A stretch of 64,000 nt of DNA from an uncultured Roseibium sp. (GTDB taxonomy: Bacteria; Pseudomonadota; Alphaproteobacteria; Rhizobiales; Stappiaceae): assembly GCF_947496995.1 (NCBI RefSeq), contig NZ_CANMFD010000003.1, positions 496,001 through 560,000 on the forward strand, read 5' to 3'. The position numbers and the translations under genes were made by a program. A model generated the notes under the pieces. It was not told the DNA's origin. It saw only the letters and a program-made list of their open reading frames with translations, and did no database searches. The first letter of the stretch is position 1, and every line of letters starts with the position of its first letter. Shown here piece after piece: positions 56,506 through 64,000 of this stretch.

Positions 56506-57999
56506 TCAATCGAGAGTAGATCTTGTGCGGTTGACCGCATCCTTCCAGCCGGACACCAGGCGACGGCGTTCACTTTCCTGTAACCCGGGCTGGAACCGTC
56601 TTTCCAGCTTCCATTGCGCGGAAAAAGCATCCGCTCCCGGCCAGACGCCGGCTTTCGATCCGGCCAGCCAGGCAGCCCCGAGCGCCGTCGTCTCCGCAAC
56701 GGTAGGCCGATCGACCGGAGCCCCCAGAATGTCGGCCAGAAACTGCATCGTCCAGTCGGACGCAGACATGCCGCCATCGACCCGCAGGACCGGCGGCTCC
56801 GCATCCGGCCAGTCAGCACGCATGGCGTCCACCAGATCGCGTGTCTGAAAGCCGACACTCTGCAGGACGGCACGGGCAATCTCCTTCGGGCCTGTGTTCC
56901 GGGTCAGCCCGAACATCGCGCCGCGGGCGTCCGCGTCCCAGTACGGCGCCCCGAGCCCGACAAAGGCGGGCACCAGATAAACATCCTGATTCGGGTCGGC
57001 CTGTTCCGCCAAGCCCTGTGTCTCGCCGGCGCTGTCGATGAGGCCAAGTCCGTCCCGCAGCCACTGCACCGCGGCACCGGCAATAAAGATCGATCCCTCA
57101 AGCGCATAGGTCGTCTTGCCGTCAAGCCGGTAGGCGATCGTCGTCAGCATGCGGTTTTTCGACAGGACCGGCGTCTCACCGGTGTTCATCAGCGCAAAAC
57201 ACCCGGTCCCGTAGGTGGATTTCACCATGCCCGGCCTGAAGCAGGCCTGCCCAACCGTCGCCGCCTGCTGATCGCCCGCCACACCCAGGATCGGCAGCGG
57301 CCGACCGAAGAGGTCCGGCGCACTGGAACCGAAGTCGTCCGCGCTGTCCTTGACCTGCGGAAGCAGGCTCATGGGGATATTCAGCAGTCGGCAGAGGTCT
57401 CCGTCCCATGCGTTTTCATGGATGTTGTAGATCAGGGTGCGCGCGGCATTGGTGGCATCGGTGGCGTGCACCTTGCCTTCGGTGAGCTGCCAGATCAGCC
57501 AGGTATCGACCGTCCCGAAAGCCAGTTCGCCCCGTTCCGCCCTGGCCCGGACACCCTCGACGTTGTCCAGTATCCAGGCGATTTTCGTGCCGGAGAAATA
57601 AGGATCGAGGAGCAGTCCGGTTTTGGCCGAGAAGGTCTCCTCCAGCCCCTCGCTCCGCAGTCTGGCGCAGGTGTCCGAAGTTCTGCGGTCCTGCCAGACG
57701 ATTGCATTATACACCGGCACGCCGGTGGACCGGTCCCAGATCAGGGTTGTCTCGCGCTGGTTGGTGATCCCGATCGCGGCAACGCCCGCGCCCCCTTGCG
57801 GCGCTTTTTCCAGGGCTTCCCGGCAGACTTCCAGCGTGCTGTCCCAGATATCGGAAGGGGAATGCTCCACCCAGCCCGATTTTGGAAAATATTGTTTGAA
57901 TTCCTGCTGCCCGGAGCTGACGCGGGTGAAGTCTTCTCCGAAGACAATCGCGCGGCTTGACGTCGTGCCCTGGTCGATTGCCAAAACAAATCCGGCCAT
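56506..57999 (-). CDS. glpK: glycerol kinase
   Basis: Phosphorylates glycerol to glycerol-3-phosphate. 497 residues of the FGGY family, usual length. N-terminal phosphate loop [24 protein letters not shown] with the glycerol-binding Arg region, [21 protein letters not shown] and the C-terminal ATP loop [20 protein letters not shown] are all intact. Follows glpD by 75 nt. Confidence 0.95.
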   Translation of the reverse strand: MAGFVLAIDQGTTSSRAIVFGEDFTRVSSGQQEFKQYFPKSGWVEHSPSDIWDSTLEVCREALEKAPQGGAGVAAIGITNQRETTLIWDRSTGVPVYNAIVWQDRRTSDTCARLRSEGLEETFSAKTGLLLDPYFSGTKIAWILDNVEGVRARAERGELAFGTVDTWLIWQLTEGKVHATDATNAARTLIYNIHENAWDGDLCRLLNIPMSLLPQVKDSADDFGSSAPDLFGRPLPILGVAGDQQAATVGQACFRPGMVKSTYGTGCFALMNTGETPVLSKNRMLTTIAYRLDGKTTYALEGSIFIAGAAVQWLRDGLGLIDSAGETQGLAEQADPNQDVYLVPAFVGLGAPYWDADARGAMFGLTRNTGPKEIARAVLQSVGFQTRDLVDAMRADWPDAEPPVLRVDGGMSASDWTMQFLADILGAPVDRPTVAETTALGAAWLAGSKAGVWPGADAFSAQWKLERRFQPGLQESERRRLVSGWKDAVNRTRSTLD

Positions 58000-58074
58000 G
58001 GTGCTCCTCCCCTTGTTCTTTCTTGTTTCATCGCGATTGCCGGCAAACCCGGAAAATCGCGCATCTGCGGCAGA

Positions 58075-59595
58075 CTATGCCGCAGCGCCGGGCCGCTCTG
58101 CAAGATAACCGGAGATGAAGCTTTCCAGTTCGCCGGCCTCTTCCGCGCTCAACACCAGGCCGAGTTTGGTCCGCCGCCACAAAACGTCGTCAGCTGTGCG
58201 CGCCCATTCCCGATCGATCAACCACTTCACCTCGGCCTCATGAAGATTCGAACCGAAACAGCGGCCAAGATCCTCCAGCGAGGCAGCTTCCATCAGGAAA
58301 AGCCTCGCATCGGTCCCGTAAAGACGGATCAGGCGGGTCGCGAAAGCCGTGTCCAGGAAAGCAAAGTCCTTTTCAAGCCGCGCCACTTCCTCGTCGAACC
58401 CGTCCACCTTGAAATTGCCGCCCGGCAAGGGCGCATAGGCTGTCCACACTCCCCGCTTGAACGGCAGATACGCTTCCAGCTTCTTCAAGGCCTCTTCCGC
58501 CAGCTTGCGGTAGGTCGTGATCTTGCCTCCGAAGACCGAAAGCACCGGTGGCTCCGTCTCCCCGCCTTCCATCTCCAGCACGTAGTCCCGAGTCGCGGCC
58601 TTGGCGTCCTTTGCGCCGTCATCATAGAGCGGCCGGACACCGGAATAGGTATGCACCACCTCTTCGGGCGTGACCGGCGTAGCCAGATATTCGCTGGCGG
58701 CCTTGCACAGATAGTCGATCTCGTCATCGGTAATGCGAACCGTACCCAGATCCCCTTGATAGTCGATATCGGTGGTGCCGATCAGCGTGAACTTCCCCTC
58801 GTAGGGGATCGCAAAGACTATGCGGCCATCGCCATTCTGGAAAATGAAGCAACGATCGTGGTCAAACCGGCTCGGCACGATGATATGACTGCCCTTGACG
58901 AGGCGGACCTTTGCCTTGCTCTTCGCCCCGGCAATGCCTTGCAACATGTCGGCGACCCAGGGACCGGCGGCATTGACAAGCACGCGCGCGCTCACCGTCT
59001 TCTCCTCGCCAGAGGCAAGATCCTGCAGCACGACTTTCCAGAGATCCCCGTCCCTGCGCGCGGCAATGCATTTGGTCCGCGTGAGCACCTTTGCCCCCCG
59101 ATCGGAAGCATCCAGTGCGTTCAGAACCACCAGACGTGCGTCGTCCACCCAGCAATCGGAATATTCAAATCCCTTTTTGAACAGCGGCTTGAGGCCTCGG
59201 GAGAAAACACCGCTGTCGAGGCGCACAGTTTTGGTCGCCGGCAACAGCTCTCGGCCGCCCAGATGATCGTAGAGAAAAAGACCGAGACGCAGCAACCAGG
59301 CAGGACGCAGGTCCTTGTGATGCGGGAGGATGAAACGCAGCGGCCAGGCGATGTGCGGCAGCGCGCGCAACAGCACTTCGCGCTCTTTCAACGCCTTGCG
59401 GACGAGACCGAACTCGTAATATTCCAGATAGCGCAGCCCGCCGTGAATAAGTTTCGTCGACGCCGAGGATGTCGCTCCGGCGAGGTCTCCCATTTCAACG
59501 AGCATGACCGATGCACCGCGGCCCACCGCATCCCGGGCAATCCCCGTTCCGTTAATGCCCCCGCCAATGATCAACAGGTCGTAATCAGCCGTCAT
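58075..59595 (-). CDS. glpD: glycerol-3-phosphate dehydrogenase (FAD, aerobic)
   Basis: Oxidises glycerol-3-phosphate to dihydroxyacetone phosphate and feeds electrons to quinone at the membrane. 506 residues. FAD motif LLIIGGGINGTGIARDAVGRG at the N-terminus; SASTKLIHGGLRYLEYYEFGLV and FTLIGTTDIDYQGD are GlpD signatures. First gene of glpD-glpK. A CGAAA/TGAAA repeat cluster upstream resembles a GlpR-type operator. Confidence 0.94.
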   Translation of the reverse strand: MTADYDLLIIGGGINGTGIARDAVGRGASVMLVEMGDLAGATSSASTKLIHGGLRYLEYYEFGLVRKALKEREVLLRALPHIAWPLRFILPHHKDLRPAWLLRLGLFLYDHLGGRELLPATKTVRLDSGVFSRGLKPLFKKGFEYSDCWVDDARLVVLNALDASDRGAKVLTRTKCIAARRDGDLWKVVLQDLASGEEKTVSARVLVNAAGPWVADMLQGIAGAKSKAKVRLVKGSHIIVPSRFDHDRCFIFQNGDGRIVFAIPYEGKFTLIGTTDIDYQGDLGTVRITDDEIDYLCKAASEYLATPVTPEEVVHTYSGVRPLYDDGAKDAKAATRDYVLEMEGGETEPPVLSVFGGKITTYRKLAEEALKKLEAYLPFKRGVWTAYAPLPGGNFKVDGFDEEVARLEKDFAFLDTAFATRLIRLYGTDARLFLMEAASLEDLGRCFGSNLHEAEVKWLIDREWARTADDVLWRRTKLGLVLSAEEAGELESFISGYLAERPGAAA

Positions 59596-59635
59596 GGTTT
59601 CCGTCTCCGGCTTGCGCTCATATGCGATTTCAGCA

Positions 59636-59666
59636 TGAAATGAAAATAAAGCGAAACATCGCGAAA
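59636..59666. promoter_or_regulatory. GlpR/DeoR-type repeat cluster upstream of glpD
   Basis: TGAAA at 59636-59640 and 59641-59645 and CGAAA at 59652-59656 and 59662-59666. On the minus strand this reads TTTCG, TTTCG, TTTCA, TTTCA, with the first two exactly 10 bp apart. Runs of TTTCG at helical spacing are known DeoR/GlpR operators. It lies 41-71 nt before the glpD start. Confidence 0.5.
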
Positions 59667-59717
59667 TTCAATCAACATTTTCGTGCCAGCGTAGAGCAAC
59701 GCACCCGGCTACTGCCT

Positions 59718-59753
59718 ATGGCCGGGACTCGGGAAACGTTGAAACCCGGCCAT
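59718..59753. repeat. inverted repeat between glpD promoter and the MscS-type gene
   Basis: ATGGCCGGG and CCCGGCCAT, 9-bp perfect arms, 18-nt loop. Similar core (GCCGGGAC) to the hairpin at 23833. Confidence 0.55.
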
Positions 59754-59814
59754 GGTTCCTAACGGGGTTTCGCCATTTCCCATGCCATTTCGTCTTCATT
59801 TATGGGTCCACACC

Positions 59815-62142
59815 CTAGTTGGGCTCATCCTGGGAAGGAGCATCGTCCGCCGGATCGTCTGCGTCGGTTTCGGGCTTGCCGCGTTTTTTCGATCCCTTGG
59901 CCTCGCCCCCGTAGGGCGGTATTGCGGCATGATAGGTAACCTGCGGGAATGGAATTTCGATACCGCGTTCGTCGAAAACCTGTTTAACGAACTCGTTATA
60001 GGCCCGGCCGACCGACCACTGGTCGCCCGGCGTGGTCTTGATACGCGCACGGATATCGATCGAACTTGCGCCGAAGTTCGTCACGCCGTGCATCTCCAGG
60101 TCCCCGAAGATCTTGGGACTGTAGTCTGTCGCCTTCAGGCGCCGGAAGGCTTCCGTCATGGCCTCCTTGGCATTGGGAATATCCGTGTCGTAGGACACGC
60201 CGATCAGTGCGACATGATAGGAGAAGCCGCGCATGAAATTCGACACCATGTCGACGGAAGAGAAAGGAATGATGTGGGTCGTGCCGTCAAGATCCCGGAT
60301 ACGCACCGAACGGACCGTGATCCCTTCCACGGTCCCCGTGATGCCGGCAACCGTCACCACGTCGCCTTCGTTGATGGCATTCTCGATCTGAATGAAGGCG
60401 CCTGTGATGATATCCTTCACCAGCGTTTGCGCCCCGAAGGAAATCGCCAGACCGACAACACCGGCACCGGCGATAAGCGGCCCGATATTCACGCCGATTT
60501 CGGACAAGGCCAGCAGCGCCACCATCACGATGATGACGACTGTGGAAGCGTTTCGGAACAGTTGAAACAACGTTCTTTCGCGGGCAGTCACCAGGCGACC
60601 GGACCGTTCCTGCAGGCGCAGATCGACCCAGGACATCACCGCCAGCCAGATCAGGAAACCCACCAGGACCACCAGAAGCGCCGAGCCGTAGCCGCTCAGC
60701 AGCTGGAAGCCGGCCTCACTTGCGAGCCAGTCGAGCACACTCAGGATGCCCCAGATTTCCAGCAGGGCCAGAACCGTTACCAGGAAAACGGCCAACCTGA
60801 TGAACTTCAGTATCCTGGGAACGAAGGCGTTCAATCGCCTGTGCAGCGCCGGCAGGCTTGTCTGCATGCTGTCCGGAAGCGGAATGCCGTCCTTGATAGC
60901 GCTGGTGAGAACCAGCGACACCAAGATCCCGGTGGCAATAGCCACGATGGACTGACCGGTGGCATTCAGAATGATGGATGTGGCATCGAAGGGGCGGGTT
61001 ACCCAGATTATGAAGACGGCGGCAAGATATCCGTAGGCAGCGAAATGCCAGATGCGTCCGCCGACCGCCAGAACACGGCTTGCCAGCGCGCTATGCATGG
61101 TTTGCGCATAATCGCTCACGCCCTGGCAGACATACTGCCGATTCCGATGAACGAGAACAAAAAGGTAGATCGTTCCCAGGAACACCACCAGAAAACGCAA
61201 CGCGTTGCCCAGGACGAAGGACGCCGCGATATTGGCAACCGGCACCACGAGGAACAAGCCGTAGATGATCCAGTAGACGAAGAGATGCAGACGGCTGCTC
61301 CAGTAACGCGAAGCTTCGTCCGTGAACGGCAGGAGGCGCAGTTGCCGGTGCGCCGGCACGAAGATGAACCGCAAGGCGACATTCGCCAGTTCGGCAATGA
61401 AAAACGCATTCAGCGCCAGACTTTCCTGCAAGGTGACACCGGCCTGCAGGCCACCATAGCCGGCAAGCGCGACTGCATTGCCGACTGCCCAGCCCAGTCC
61501 GACCGCTATCGCGTCCATTCCCGACGTCACGATGAGAAGGAAGCTGCGCATCAGCCCGCCGCGTTTCCCGGCGATAGCGGACATCTTCGGATAGAGCAGC
61601 TTCATCGCAGCCTTGCTGATGAGCAGACCGGCATAAGCGGCCAGAAGCACGACAAGAACATGAAGGGCTATCGGTTTCAGCTGCTCCCACTTGATCGGAA
61701 TCTCTCCGCGCACGATCCGGAGCAGGCCGTGAAGGGGTCTTACGGACTGGGTGAGAACAACTCCCGCATCATCGACGAGCGCGCGCGTGTATTCTCCAAC
61801 CTTGAGCGCGAAATTCTCGCCTGTGCCTGTACTCGCGCTCTGGTCGGATTGGGCGGCCGGCGCATCGGACGAGCTGCTGCCACTCAATGAGGGCAGGATC
61901 GAATCGCCCGGGGTAGTGGTTTCCTCCCCCGCAGCACTGCTCTCGCCTGCGTTCTGTTTGAGAAGTTCGATCAGAGCTGCCCGGCTCTTCGGATCGTTCA
62001 GAACATTGATGAGCGCATCGCTCGCCTGCGTGACATCTGCGGAATTGCTCTGCTGGGCATCGGCGTTCTGGGCCGCAGCCGGCACCACGCAAAAGAACAT
62101 CAGCCCGATCAGGACGGCAAGGCTTGGGCGCAAACGTCTCAT
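59815..62142 (-). CDS. large mechanosensitive ion channel, MscS family
   Basis: 775 residues, much longer than the 286 of MscS. Signal peptide MRRLRPSLAVLIGLMFFCVV ends in AAA/QN near residue 26, followed by a periplasmic low-complexity stretch and about ten membrane segments. The pore helix and MscS beta domain lie at about 600-700 (AGAGVVGLAISFGAQTLVKD, INEGDVVTVAGITGTVEGI). Resembles the MscK/YbdG-like group, which releases solutes on hypo-osmotic shock; the tail ends in acidic low-complexity residues. Start at ATG 62142. Confidence 0.87.
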   Translation of the reverse strand: MRRLRPSLAVLIGLMFFCVVPAAAQNADAQQSNSADVTQASDALINVLNDPKSRAALIELLKQNAGESSAAGEETTTPGDSILPSLSGSSSSDAPAAQSDQSASTGTGENFALKVGEYTRALVDDAGVVLTQSVRPLHGLLRIVRGEIPIKWEQLKPIALHVLVVLLAAYAGLLISKAAMKLLYPKMSAIAGKRGGLMRSFLLIVTSGMDAIAVGLGWAVGNAVALAGYGGLQAGVTLQESLALNAFFIAELANVALRFIFVPAHRQLRLLPFTDEASRYWSSRLHLFVYWIIYGLFLVVPVANIAASFVLGNALRFLVVFLGTIYLFVLVHRNRQYVCQGVSDYAQTMHSALASRVLAVGGRIWHFAAYGYLAAVFIIWVTRPFDATSIILNATGQSIVAIATGILVSLVLTSAIKDGIPLPDSMQTSLPALHRRLNAFVPRILKFIRLAVFLVTVLALLEIWGILSVLDWLASEAGFQLLSGYGSALLVVLVGFLIWLAVMSWVDLRLQERSGRLVTARERTLFQLFRNASTVVIIVMVALLALSEIGVNIGPLIAGAGVVGLAISFGAQTLVKDIITGAFIQIENAINEGDVVTVAGITGTVEGITVRSVRIRDLDGTTHIIPFSSVDMVSNFMRGFSYHVALIGVSYDTDIPNAKEAMTEAFRRLKATDYSPKIFGDLEMHGVTNFGASSIDIRARIKTTPGDQWSVGRAYNEFVKQVFDERGIEIPFPQVTYHAAIPPYGGEAKGSKKRGKPETDADDPADDAPSQDEPN

Positions 62143-62592
62143 TTCAAATTCAATCCGTTTCTGAACAGCGTGAACATCTCTCGTCACGGTCCAGACAATA
62201 AGGAAGAACCGTTGGTTAAGGAAAGACCGCCCGATCTTTAATTGGGTATGAATTGTTTTGCAGCGGTTTGCTCCGGCCTGCACGTGATCCGCTACAGGAA
62301 ACCATTTGACCGTATGACTGCCCCAAGGGCACCGGAAGGGCTTCATGGCGCAGCGCCTCGCCCGAAACATATGTGAATCGGTGCTCCGAACCCGCGTTTC
62401 AGCAAATTCCTGCCTTCAAAGAGATATCTTGAAAAATCTCCCATTTTGCGACGTTGGGGTGTAAAAACTACGTATTTTTGACAATACAGACAATCATCTG
62501 TTCAAAAAATGATATGTTATTTCTGCGAAATTCTATTTGAGTAACGTATTGATAACAATATTGAACCCAATGTGCCTCCTAGTGGAGGAAAA
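62143..62592. other. 450-nt divergent gap between the MscS-type gene and the DUF2336 gene
   Basis: The half near the MscS-type gene is GC-rich, the other is strongly AT-rich. It should hold both promoters; I see no gene or conserved structure. Confidence 0.5.
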
Positions 62593-63711
62593 ATGGCGAG
62601 TTCCATACTAAAACTTGCCCAGATCGGCACACTTGAATCTCGCAAGCACCTGTTTGCCGAGGTCAGCGAACTTGTGTTTTCCGACCTCGATCAGCGGACG
62701 GAGCAGGAACTTGCGATCTTCGCGGAAGTCATCCTGAAACTCTACGACACCGGCTCCCTGTCAGACAGGACAATTCTTGCCAGCAAACTGGCAGCGCTGG
62801 ATAACGTTCCTCATGATCTTGCGTGCCGGATAGCCGAGGACGACATCGCCGTGGCGATGCCCGTATTGTCGGATTGTCCCGCCTTCACCCAGGAAGACCT
62901 GCTTGATTTCGCAGATAGGTTCAGCTCGACCCATCTGCAGGCGATCGCCCATCGGAAAGATCTCTCCGCCGAGGTCTCCGATGCCCTGGCCGCCAGGAAT
63001 GACAGGACGGTAAACCGCATACTTGCCGGCAATCGCGACATCCGGCTGTCCCGCGAAACGCTGCTCGTTTATGTCAAGCTTGCAGAAGAAGACGTGGTGC
63101 TGCGGGAAGACCTGGCCTTGAGATCCGATTTGTCCCCTGCCGCATGCCGGGCCTTGCTTCCCCTCGTAAGCGAGGAGAACAGGAAACATCTGCACGGACT
63201 TATTGAAGGGTCACTGACGCAGGAGCAGCTCGATCAGATCGCCCGGTTGAAAGCATTGCGCCAGGATTTCGGCGACGCCCTGGCGAACCCGGATGTAAAC
63301 ACGCTCTGGCAGGATGCCGATCGGGCCGGCATGACCGTCAATGAACTGATGATCCTGCTGCTGCAGGACGGACGCTTTGAACACGCCATGGAATTGCTCA
63401 GCGCACGTGGAAGGACGTCTTCGAAGGTCCTCAAGGAAGCGGTGTACAACGGAAAGCCGGAATTGGTCCTCAAAACCGCTGCCAAGACGGGACTGGAAAC
63501 GTCTACCTTTGCGATGTTTTCAAAGATCCGCTGCAATTATCTGAAGCTTCCTGCTTCGCACGGGCCTGAATGGACCCTTGCCTACAAGAAGCATCTGGAA
63601 AGCACCGCTTCGGTCAGACAATCCCGCTGCGGTGACTTTCAGGCGAACCGCGGGGCAAAAAAACCCAAACCGCTGCTACAGGCAGCTGCGCCCCAGCCGG
63701 CGGCGGAATAG
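62593..63711 (+). CDS. DUF2336-domain protein
   Basis: 372 residues of the all-helical DUF2336 family found mainly in alphaproteobacteria, with repeat-like units (LASKLAALDNVPHDLACRIAEDD, AFTQEDLLDFADRFSSTHLQAIA, SAEVSDALAARNDRTVNRIL) typical of HEAT-like repeats. Function unknown; some relatives are linked with development and cell-surface control. Start ATG at 62593 follows GGAGGAAAA; a GTG seven codons earlier overlaps that site. Confidence 0.8.
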   Translation: MASSILKLAQIGTLESRKHLFAEVSELVFSDLDQRTEQELAIFAEVILKLYDTGSLSDRTILASKLAALDNVPHDLACRIAEDDIAVAMPVLSDCPAFTQEDLLDFADRFSSTHLQAIAHRKDLSAEVSDALAARNDRTVNRILAGNRDIRLSRETLLVYVKLAEEDVVLREDLALRSDLSPAACRALLPLVSEENRKHLHGLIEGSLTQEQLDQIARLKALRQDFGDALANPDVNTLWQDADRAGMTVNELMILLLQDGRFEHAMELLSARGRTSSKVLKEAVYNGKPELVLKTAAKTGLETSTFAMFSKIRCNYLKLPASHGPEWTLAYKKHLESTASVRQSRCGDFQANRGAKKPKPLLQAAAPQPAAE

Positions 63712-63744
63712 TTCACGTCGATAGCAAGATCGGTCAGTTCGAAA

Positions 63745-64000
63745 TCAGATGCGGGTATGGGCGCGCGCGCACAAACTTGCAGCCACCGCCGTCGTAAGTG
63801 TCGCCGCCGCGTAAAACCACAATCCCGGCAGGATGGTTGCCGCGGCCAGGCCGCTGGTTTTTGCTGCAAACAGAACCAGCGCCACCAGCATCACATCCAG
63901 CATCGACCACTTGCTGACCATGGACAGCAATGAGAGCGAACGGCTCTTTCCGCCGGTCATGACCGCAACATGGGTGAGAATTATCTTGGCCGCCGGGAAC
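63745..64000 (-). CDS. PqiA-like membrane protein, C-terminal part
   Basis: The visible 84 residues read FPAAKIILTHVAVM, then WSMLDVMLVALVLF and a final membrane helix, the pattern of PqiA/YebS domains (FP..K, SMLDV..VALLV). The frame continues to the window edge, so the ATG at 63960 is internal. PqiA proteins work with PqiB/YebT MCE proteins in lipid transport. No MCE gene is visible here. Confidence 0.65.
   Translation of the reverse strand, partial: FPAAKIILTHVAVMTGGKSRSLSLLSMVSKWSMLDVMLVALVLFAAKTSGLAAATILPGLWFYAAATLTTAVAASLCARAHTRI

Noticed and set aside
59752-61890. 712-residue open frame on the plus strand
   Set aside because: It lies entirely opposite the MscS-type gene, has the composition of a GC-rich shadow (Gln/Asp/Arg/His-rich) and no domain or ribosome site.

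Overview
The window reads as chromosomal DNA of a GC-rich marine alphaproteobacterium. The agl, ugp-like, tro, ProXWV-type and dpp transport sets, the gene style and the intergenic palindromes fit the Stappiaceae (Roseibium/Labrenzia type) best; this is inference from gene content, not a database match. Coding density is high. I saw no phage or transposase genes, CRISPR array, rRNA or tRNA. Six complete ABC importers dominate, so this is largely an uptake and catabolism region.

Layout. 1-5.7 kb (minus): GlpR-type repressor, then ATPase, binding protein and two permeases of a UgpABCE-like importer, with a KDG kinase cut by the left edge. 6.2-12.6 kb: alpha-glucoside importer aglEFGK with divergent LacI-type aglR, but no alpha-glucosidase gene. 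12.6-17.7 kb: FCD-type GntR regulator and a TroABCD-like zinc/manganese importer. 17.8-20.8 kb: glycine betaine importer ProXWV. 21.3-23.6 kb: VOC protein, 2-hydroxyacid dehydrogenase and TIM-barrel isomerase. 24-27.3 kb: 6-phosphogluconate dehydrogenase, then a LysR regulator divergent from a Tat-exported metallo-beta-lactamase-fold protein.

27.5-36.8 kb looks like a methylated-amine or phosphonate-type locus: binding protein, two-domain permease, ATPase, a choline-kinase-fold protein whose catalytic residues are substituted, a non-pyrrolysine MttB homologue and an 811-residue dimethylglycine-dehydrogenase-like enzyme. 36.8-44.5 kb holds smaller genes: CBS-domain protein, LysR, PhnD-like protein translationally coupled to a desaturase, FAD oxidase, RecD-like helicase, TetR. 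Then tex, dadA, acr3/arsR, the dpp operon with dppA first, glpD-glpK, a large MscS-type channel, a DUF2336 protein and the C-terminus of a PqiA-like membrane protein.

Cross-cutting signals. At five of six importers the junction between the binding-protein gene and its downstream permease (or, in dpp, the first permease) holds a strong perfect or near-perfect hairpin without a U-run, which suggests shared 3'-end control of binding-protein mRNA. GlpR-like operator candidates lie upstream of glpR and of glpD, which may link the UgpABCE-like uptake genes with glycerol catabolism 54 kb away. Several families of palindromic intergenic repeats recur.
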